A stretch of DNA of 8,237 bases from Candidatus Kerfeldbacteria bacterium (lineage in GTDB: Bacteria; Patescibacteriota; Patescibacteriia; Veblenbacterales; UBA10138): positions 1 through 8,237 of the forward strand of contig JACRFN010000139.1 of the NCBI GenBank assembly GCA_016217875.1. The letters run 5' to 3'. A model generated the notes under the pieces. The model ran no database searches. It saw only the letters and a list, made by a program, of their open reading frames with translations, and had not been told where the DNA came from. A program made the translations under genes and the position numbers. This document shows, in pieces, positions 4,744 through 8,237 of the stretch (positions are counted from its first letter, which is position 1; each line of letters starts with the position of its first letter).

Positions 4744-4825
4744 AAAATTCAAAAATCAAAATATAAAATTATTTAACCATTTTGTAATTTTACTTTGTCA
4801 TTTTAATTTTTGATTTTTACATTTT
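4744..4825. repeat. AT-rich 26-bp imperfect inverted repeat
   Basis: Arm 4744-4769 and the reverse complement of 4800-4825 match at 22 of 26 positions, around a 30-base loop. The element fills almost the whole gap between the decarboxylase and the membrane-protein gene and is far richer in A/T than its neighbours. It may be a small non-autonomous repeat that inserted here, or a weak hairpin acting on transcript ends. No target-site duplication is obvious. Confidence 0.6.
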
Positions 4826-4835
4826 AAATTTAGTT

Positions 4836-5153
4836 ATGTTTCAATATCCAACTAAAATATATCTTGGCGCTTTGCTCCATGCTTTGGGCGTGGTGGCGTA
4901 CACAGCGTTTGTTGCCTGGATATTGTCAAACGGTAAAGTATGGTTTGGCCCTGTACAGGGATTTATCGGTCCGACCGCGATGTTGCTGTTGTTGGTTTTA
5001 TCCGCGACTATAACCGGTTTGTTGCTGTTTGGTCGGCCGGTGTATTTATATTTCAATAACGCCAAAACTGAAGCCGTAAAACTTTTATTGTCCACGGTTG
5101 GCTGGTTGGGCGTGATTACCTTACTGATTTTTTTGGCGATGGCTTCGTTATAA
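4836..5153 (+). CDS. Small three-helix membrane protein of unknown function
   Basis: The 105-aa product has three clear hydrophobic segments at about residues 9-31, 46-66 and 82-104. They are separated by short polar loops (NGKVWFGPVQ and RPVYLYFNNAKTEAVK). There is no signal-peptide cleavage pattern and no recognised catalytic motif, so it should be an integral cytoplasmic-membrane protein. The positive charges suggest the second loop faces the cytoplasm. It starts at ATG4836 without a visible Shine-Dalgarno and directly follows the AT-rich inverted repeat. It converges with aguA, leaving only 19 nt between the stops. Its position among polyamine genes might hint at transport, but it is too small for known polyamine permeases, so I do not assign that role. 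Confidence 0.75.
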   Translation: MFQYPTKIYLGALLHALGVVAYTAFVAWILSNGKVWFGPVQGFIGPTAMLLLLVLSATITGLLLFGRPVYLYFNNAKTEAVKLLLSTVGWLGVITLLIFLAMASL

Positions 5154-5172
5154 ATAACCAGCCCAAAGTTTA

Positions 5173-6204
5173 TTAAAGCTCTTGTTGCGTTATACAGTGC
5201 AAAGCGCCGCCGCCGTATATTAGGTCGTTACAGTCAAGGCCGATTACTTTTCGGTCCGGGAAACAGTTACTGATTATTTCAACGGCTGTCAGGTCGGCAG
5301 GTTGTCCGAATTGTGGAACCAAAATAATTCCATTGGTGATGTAAAAATTTGTGTAGGAAGCGGGGGCTATTTGGCCGTCGTCGTAGTTTACCGTCGGTAG
5401 GGGTAGCTTGATGAGCTCTAGTTTTTGCCCTCTTGAATCAGTCTCGGCCTGCAAAATTTCGTAATTTTCCCTCAGGAGCTGATAATTAGGATTGTGGCTG
5501 TCATCGGTCCAGGCTAGAAGAACGGTTCGACCATTAACAAACCTGGCTAGCTCATCAATATGGCCGTCGGTGTGGTCGTTATATATGCCGCGCTTAAGCC
5601 AAATTATTTTAGTTAGATTTAAGTAGCCCCTCAATAGTTCTTCGGTTTTGTCTTTGGATAAATTCGGATTTCTATTCGGGTTTAATAAACATTCTTCGGT
5701 GGTCAAAGCCAGTCCTTGGCCGTTGACTTCAACAGCCCCGCCTTCCATTATCAGGTCAGCGGCAAATTTGTGACCCTCGACTTGCTCGCCAATATTATCG
5801 AATACTTTATCATCCTTAAGCAGGTTGGGGAATTTATTACCATAGGCGTTGTAACGCCACTTGACCCAGGCTTTTTGTTTTTGTCCGCCGCTTAAAAAAG
5901 TGGGGCCGTAGTCTCTCAGCCAAACATCAGCGTAGTCCGCCAAATAAAAAGAAATGTTGTTTAGGTTCTGCCCGTCAGCGGCTAGAAGCTTAATAATTTT
6001 AGTTTCGGACGATTTGTCACGAACCAAAATTTTAATTTTTTCGTTAGCAGCCAAGTTGGCTATAATTTGGCAGTAGATTTGTTCAACTCTGGCTACGCGT
6101 TGCGGAAAAGTAACGGGGTCGTACGGCCAGGCTAGCCAGGTGGCCGTGTGCCGGCTCCATTCGGCGGGTAAGGCATAACCGCTGTCTCTTGGCAGGGTGG
6201 TCAT
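5173..6204 (-). CDS. aguA: Agmatine deiminase
   Basis: This enzyme hydrolyses agmatine to N-carbamoylputrescine and ammonia in the cytoplasm. It belongs to the guanidino-group-modifying (pentein) superfamily. The 343-aa length is normal. Family motifs appear in order: PAEWSRHTATWLAWP (13-27), DVWLRDYGPTF (93-103), EGGAVEVNGQG (154-164), DHTDGHIDELARF (210-222) with the catalytic-type His215 and acidic partners, TNFYITNGIILVPQFG (285-300), and GGGALHC (331-337) with nucleophile Cys337. All expected active-site residues are present. Its ATG overlaps the aguB stop in an ATGA (6204-6201), so translation is probably coupled and the two genes form one operon with aguB first. Confidence 0.96.
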   Translation of the reverse strand: MTTLPRDSGYALPAEWSRHTATWLAWPYDPVTFPQRVARVEQIYCQIIANLAANEKIKILVRDKSSETKIIKLLAADGQNLNNISFYLADYADVWLRDYGPTFLSGGQKQKAWVKWRYNAYGNKFPNLLKDDKVFDNIGEQVEGHKFAADLIMEGGAVEVNGQGLALTTEECLLNPNRNPNLSKDKTEELLRGYLNLTKIIWLKRGIYNDHTDGHIDELARFVNGRTVLLAWTDDSHNPNYQLLRENYEILQAETDSRGQKLELIKLPLPTVNYDDGQIAPASYTNFYITNGIILVPQFGQPADLTAVEIISNCFPDRKVIGLDCNDLIYGGGALHCITQQEL

Positions 6205-7046
6205 ATTATTTTTTTATAGGTATCAGGTCGGCGGTGGCGCAAAAAGCCCCAACCTTCACGGACTCTTTTGTTGTGCATTAAATCAATTTGGCAAACCAGC
6301 ACCTCCTCCCGACGAGTGGAGGCTTTTTTTAAAATCGTGCCAAAACTATCGGCCACGAATGATTGCCCCCAGAAGTTTAGTTTATCTTCCCGGCCGGTTC
6401 GGTTCACGGCTGCCACATGCACGCCATTGGTAATGGCATGACCGCGCATGACAGTTTCCCAGGCATTATGCCAGTCACCGTCTTTTGATTGGTGATTAAT
6501 TATATAGCCTATAGCTGTGGGGTAAAATATTAAGTCAGCGCCTTGAAGAGTGGCCAGGCGTGCGGCTTCGGGGAACCACTGATCAAAACAAATCAAGACG
6601 GCGAATTTAGCGTATTTAGTGCGGTAAACTTTATAGCCGGTGTCACCAGGCTTAAAGTAATTACTTTCCCAAAAGAGCGGGTCCTGCGGGATATGTATTT
6701 TGTGATAAGTTGGCAACAGCTTACCGCGCTCGTTTATAACTGCGGCCGAGTTGTGGTATTGTCCTTTCTTGTCCTTTTCATAAACAGGTACAATGATGAC
6801 CACTCCATATTTTTTGGCCAGTCGGGCCAAAGTTATGGTTGAAGGCCCAGGGATGCTTTCGGCGTAGTCATCCGGAATGGCTTTTTTATACTGCGGGAAA
6901 TACAGGGTACGGAATAATTCAGGCAGGCAAATTATTTTTGCTCTCTGCTTGGCCGCTCGCTCGGCAAGCTTTAACGCCTTGGCTAAGTTAGCCGCCTGAT
7001 CAACTGTAACCTTGGTCTGAATAAGTGCAATAGTTAATTTTTTCAT
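6201..7046 (-). CDS. aguB: N-carbamoylputrescine amidase
   Basis: This is a nitrilase-superfamily amidohydrolase that converts N-carbamoylputrescine to putrescine, CO2 and ammonia, the last step of the agmatine route. The Glu-Lys-Cys triad is visible as Glu43 (CLPELF), Lys116 (YHKIHIP) and Cys153 (LICFDQWFPEAAR). The subfamily pattern FYPTAIG (174-180), the Trp/His-rich stretch before MRGHAITN (200-207) and VAAVNRTG (211-218) favour N-carbamoylputrescine over other nitrilase substrates. The 281-aa length is slightly under the usual 290-300. ATG7046 gives the typical short N-terminus (MKKLTIALIQ); the upstream SD is poor. It is the first gene of the aguB-aguA operon and diverges from the DUF1893 gene. 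Confidence 0.95.
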   Translation of the reverse strand: MKKLTIALIQTKVTVDQAANLAKALKLAERAAKQRAKIICLPELFRTLYFPQYKKAIPDDYAESIPGPSTITLARLAKKYGVVIIVPVYEKDKKGQYHNSAAVINERGKLLPTYHKIHIPQDPLFWESNYFKPGDTGYKVYRTKYAKFAVLICFDQWFPEAARLATLQGADLIFYPTAIGYIINHQSKDGDWHNAWETVMRGHAITNGVHVAAVNRTGREDKLNFWGQSFVADSFGTILKKASTRREEVLVCQIDLMHNKRVREGWGFLRHRRPDTYKKII

Positions 7047-7070
7047 AAGCCTGGTTTATTACTTAAGGCC

Positions 7071-7076
7071 ATTATA
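7071..7076 (-). promoter_or_regulatory. TATAAT -10 element for the aguB-aguA operon
   Basis: On the minus strand a perfect TATAAT (7076-7071) is followed by 24 nt to the aguB ATG. Transcription would start near 7064. The -35 at the correct distance (TTTAGC, 7099-7094) is only a 3/6 match. Confidence 0.45.
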
Positions 7077-7155
7077 TTTTAGCAGAATTCATGGCTAAAG
7101 TCTTCATTTTTGTAAGGTGCCAGGGCTGAAAGCTAGCAAAATATTAAGTTAGGTG

Positions 7156-7161
7156 TATAAT
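7156..7161 (+). promoter_or_regulatory. TATAAT -10 element for the DUF1893 gene
   Basis: A perfect TATAAT at 7156-7161 would start transcription near 7168, exactly at the AGGAGA ribosome binding site (7168-7173). The message would have a leader of about 14 nt. No -35 match is seen. It lies back-to-back with the aguB -10 element. Confidence 0.45.
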
Positions 7162-7181
7162 AGTTGCAGGAGAATATACCT

Positions 7182-7658
7182 ATGCCTACCCAAGTCCTTC
7201 ACCCTTTTAGTAAAACTGCGGAGACTTTTATTGCCGTAGACCTAGGCAAAATTGTCTATACTTCGCAAGAGCACGGCTTGGCGCCCCTACTTGAATTTAT
7301 TAGAAAATTTCCTAAAGCCGACGAGCTGGTAGTTTTTGACAACGTCGTTGGCCGAGCCGCCGCTACCTTATTTACCTTGGTTAAGCCGAAAGTCGTTTAT
7401 GGGCTGGTCGGCTCGCAGTCAGCCGTGGCCATCTTAGCCAAAGCCGGCGTAACCAGCCACTTTACCGAAGTAGTAGAGCAGCTTCGCACCACCACTGAGG
7501 CCGAAGATTATGAAATGCTGGCCCAAGGCCGGGAAGCTAAGGAATTGTTAGCTGTCTTACGGGGAGCACCAGCCCCCAAGCCCGTTAAGAAATCACGCTC
7601 CAGGCGAGTGAGTGCTATAGCCAAGAAGCTTAGACCGACTGTTAAAAAGCGCGTCTAG
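7182..7658 (+). CDS. DUF1893 family protein (TM1506-like, deaminase-related fold) with basic tail
   Basis: The 158-aa product resembles the DUF1893 family. The matching core has a strand with SQEHGLAPLLEFI (28-34 onward), then VVFDNVVGRAAATLF, a variant of the family's DKVVGKAAA motif, and VVYGLVGSQSAVAILAKAGV. The family has a cytidine-deaminase-like fold but no settled biochemical role. The usual Cys-Pro-x-Glu near the C-terminal helix appears here as DYEM, so the metal-type Cys is missing. The last 25 residues are Lys/Arg-rich (KKSRSRR and TVKKRV), suggesting nucleic-acid binding. ATG7182 is chosen because AGGAGA lies 8 nt upstream; a TTG at 7164 precedes that site. The family call was made by eye. 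Confidence 0.7.
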   Translation: MPTQVLHPFSKTAETFIAVDLGKIVYTSQEHGLAPLLEFIRKFPKADELVVFDNVVGRAAATLFTLVKPKVVYGLVGSQSAVAILAKAGVTSHFTEVVEQLRTTTEAEDYEMLAQGREAKELLAVLRGAPAPKPVKKSRSRRVSAIAKKLRPTVKKRV

Positions 7659-7674
7659 CCCTCAGGCCTAGGGC
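7658..7674 (+). terminator. Weak hairpin at the end of the DUF1893 gene
   Basis: GCCCT (7658-7662) pairs with AGGGC (7670-7674) around a 7-base loop, starting at the last base of the stop codon. The nearest T-run (TTTTAAT, 7691-7697) is 16 nt further on, so this is a poor intrinsic terminator by itself. Confidence 0.25.
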
Positions 7675-7702
7675 GCCAGATAGCTAAGTGTTTTAATATT
7701 AT

Positions 7703-7740
7703 AAAAAGACTCCCGTTCCTCGGTTAGTCGAGTCGCGGGA
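7703..7740 (-). terminator. Rho-independent terminator of the small minus-strand gene
   Basis: Read on the minus strand, TCCCG (7740-7736) pairs with CGGGA (7715-7711) and CTCG (7732-7729) pairs with CGAG (7722-7719), with a symmetrical 3x3 internal loop and the loop ACTAAC. GTC and TTTTTAT follow. It lies 40 nt after the stop of the gene at 7780-7956. The stem could also help stop transcripts from the plus-strand DUF1893 gene. Confidence 0.7.
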
Positions 7741-7779
7741 TGGTTGCTTTTCAGCCGTGAGTTTAGTGGCTGGCGGAGT

Positions 7780-7956
7780 TCAGCCGGTGTGCTTAGTTAG
7801 CCTTATTCCTTCCTGGCTTAAGTTTTGAATTTGGGCCAGGTCTTTGGTTGACCCCCGGCTTAATTTCCCAATGATACTGGGACCCTTTCTTTCCTCCACC
7901 ACGAATTTCTTTTTTGTTTGCTTTTCTATACGTGTGGCAACTTCAAGTTGCGACAT
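7780..7956 (-). CDS. Small basic protein of unknown function
   Basis: I do not recognise this protein. From ATG7956 it has 58 residues; an ATG at 7986 would give 68. I prefer ATG7956 because GGAGGT (7972-7967) lies 10 nt before it, a clear Shine-Dalgarno, while the upstream ATG has none. The product is hydrophilic, has no membrane segment or Cys, and is basic in the middle (KQTKKKF and EERKGPS). The start MSQLEVATRIEKQ would form an amphipathic helix. It has its own terminator downstream (7703-7740), and a TTGACA at 8032-8027 could be part of its promoter, which supports a real short gene. Confidence 0.6.
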   Translation of the reverse strand: MSQLEVATRIEKQTKKKFVVEERKGPSIIGKLSRGSTKDLAQIQNLSQEGIRLTKHTG

Positions 7957-8026
7957 GGTTCTCGGTACCTCCAAATGTAGTGTCATGTTTCTGCCTAGTT
8001 TGTTTGATTTATGTTTTTAGTCAAAT

Positions 8027-8032
8027 TGTCAA
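8027..8032 (-). promoter_or_regulatory. Perfect TTGACA, possible -35 for the small minus-strand gene
   Basis: TTGACA is read on the minus strand (8032-8027). No good -10 is present at 16-18 nt (AATCAA at 17), so the promoter call is tentative. Confidence 0.25.
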
Positions 8033-8055
8033 AACTCTAGCAGCCCCTTCAGGGC

Positions 8056-8084
8056 TTGTCAATTAAGCCTAAAATTAGTACAGT
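8056..8084 (+). promoter_or_regulatory. Likely promoter of the GIY-YIG gene
   Basis: TTGTCA (8056-8061), a 17-nt spacer and TACAGT (8079-8084) match the consensus at 5/6 and 4/6 positions. Transcription would start near 8091, just before the 18-bp repeat, which would then form the start of the mRNA leader. Confidence 0.45.
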
Positions 8085-8095
8085 TACTCGTGCCT

Positions 8096-8113
8096 TATGC
8101 CCCGTAATACAAC
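8096..8113 (+). repeat. 18-bp direct repeat, copy 2 (GIY-YIG leader)
   Basis: TATGCCCCGTAATACAAC is identical to 622-639 and ends 7 nt before the GIY-YIG start codon. The words AGGGCTTGT and CCTAAAAT occur upstream of both copies in the same order, so the similarity extends beyond the exact 18 bases. Confidence 0.8.
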
Positions 8114-8120
8114 TTCCAGT

Positions 8121-8237
8121 ATGTTCTACTACGTTTATGTTCTAGAGAGCCTTAAAGACCACGACAGGTATATAGGCTATACTAATAATCTGAAAAGGCG
8201 ACTCTTAGAACATAAGTTAGGTAAGAGCTTTTCTACA
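8121..8237 (+). CDS. GIY-YIG domain endonuclease, 5' part only (cut by window edge)
   Basis: Thirty-nine codons are visible from ATG8121 to the edge. The product starts MFYYVYVLES and continues with DRYIGYTNNLKRRLLEH. This is the N-terminal half of a GIY-YIG nuclease domain: the first strand carries the YVYVL form of the GIY motif, RYIGYT is the YIG motif, and the Arg of LKRRL and the following EH are the usual next conserved positions. Relatives are stand-alone proteins of about 80-100 aa (UvrC N-domain / YhbQ-like), often annotated as excinuclease-like, whose targets are mostly unknown. There is no clear Shine-Dalgarno; the 18-bp repeat occupies the leader. The catalytic Glu would lie beyond the window. 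Confidence 0.9.
   Translation, partial: MFYYVYVLESLKDHDRYIGYTNNLKRRLLEHKLGKSFST

Overview
The window looks like chromosomal DNA of a bacterium with a small, tightly packed genome, most likely a member of the Candidate Phyla Radiation (Patescibacteria). This placement is an inference. It rests on short versions of normally longer enzymes (a 454-aa SpeA-type decarboxylase), a MurB with a Cys at the usual proton-donor Ser and an inserted loop, a DUF1893 protein with a basic tail, a GIY-YIG nuclease gene, several near-leaderless or SD-poor starts, and many short palindromes between genes. TGA is used as a stop (murB, hpf, aguB), so the code appears standard.

Layout. Bases 1-780 hold no convincing protein gene. 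They contain a dense series of inverted repeats, including a 20-bp perfect palindrome and a long-range inverted repeat, and may encode a structured RNA or carry relics of mobile cassettes. Then come murB (+, peptidoglycan precursor synthesis), prs (-, PRPP synthase, with its own terminator), hpf (+, ribosome hibernation factor, with a terminator overlapping its 3' end), a SpeA-type arginine decarboxylase (+), and a three-helix membrane protein (+). Next is an overlapping pair on the minus strand, N-carbamoylputrescine amidase (aguB) then agmatine deiminase (aguA). The right end has a DUF1893 protein (+), a small unknown protein (-) with a good terminator, and the 5' end of a GIY-YIG nuclease gene cut by the window edge.

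The main functional theme is polyamine synthesis. The decarboxylase, agmatine deiminase and N-carbamoylputrescine amidase together form the complete route arginine -> agmatine -> N-carbamoylputrescine -> putrescine. They lie within 3.7 kb but in two convergent transcription units. The remaining recognised genes are housekeeping (cell wall, PRPP supply, ribosome dormancy).

I found no clear new defence or mobile system. The least explained parts are the stem-loop-rich left end, and an 18-bp leader repeat shared between the region upstream of murB and the region upstream of the GIY-YIG gene. No CRISPR array, tRNA, rRNA or transposase is visible.
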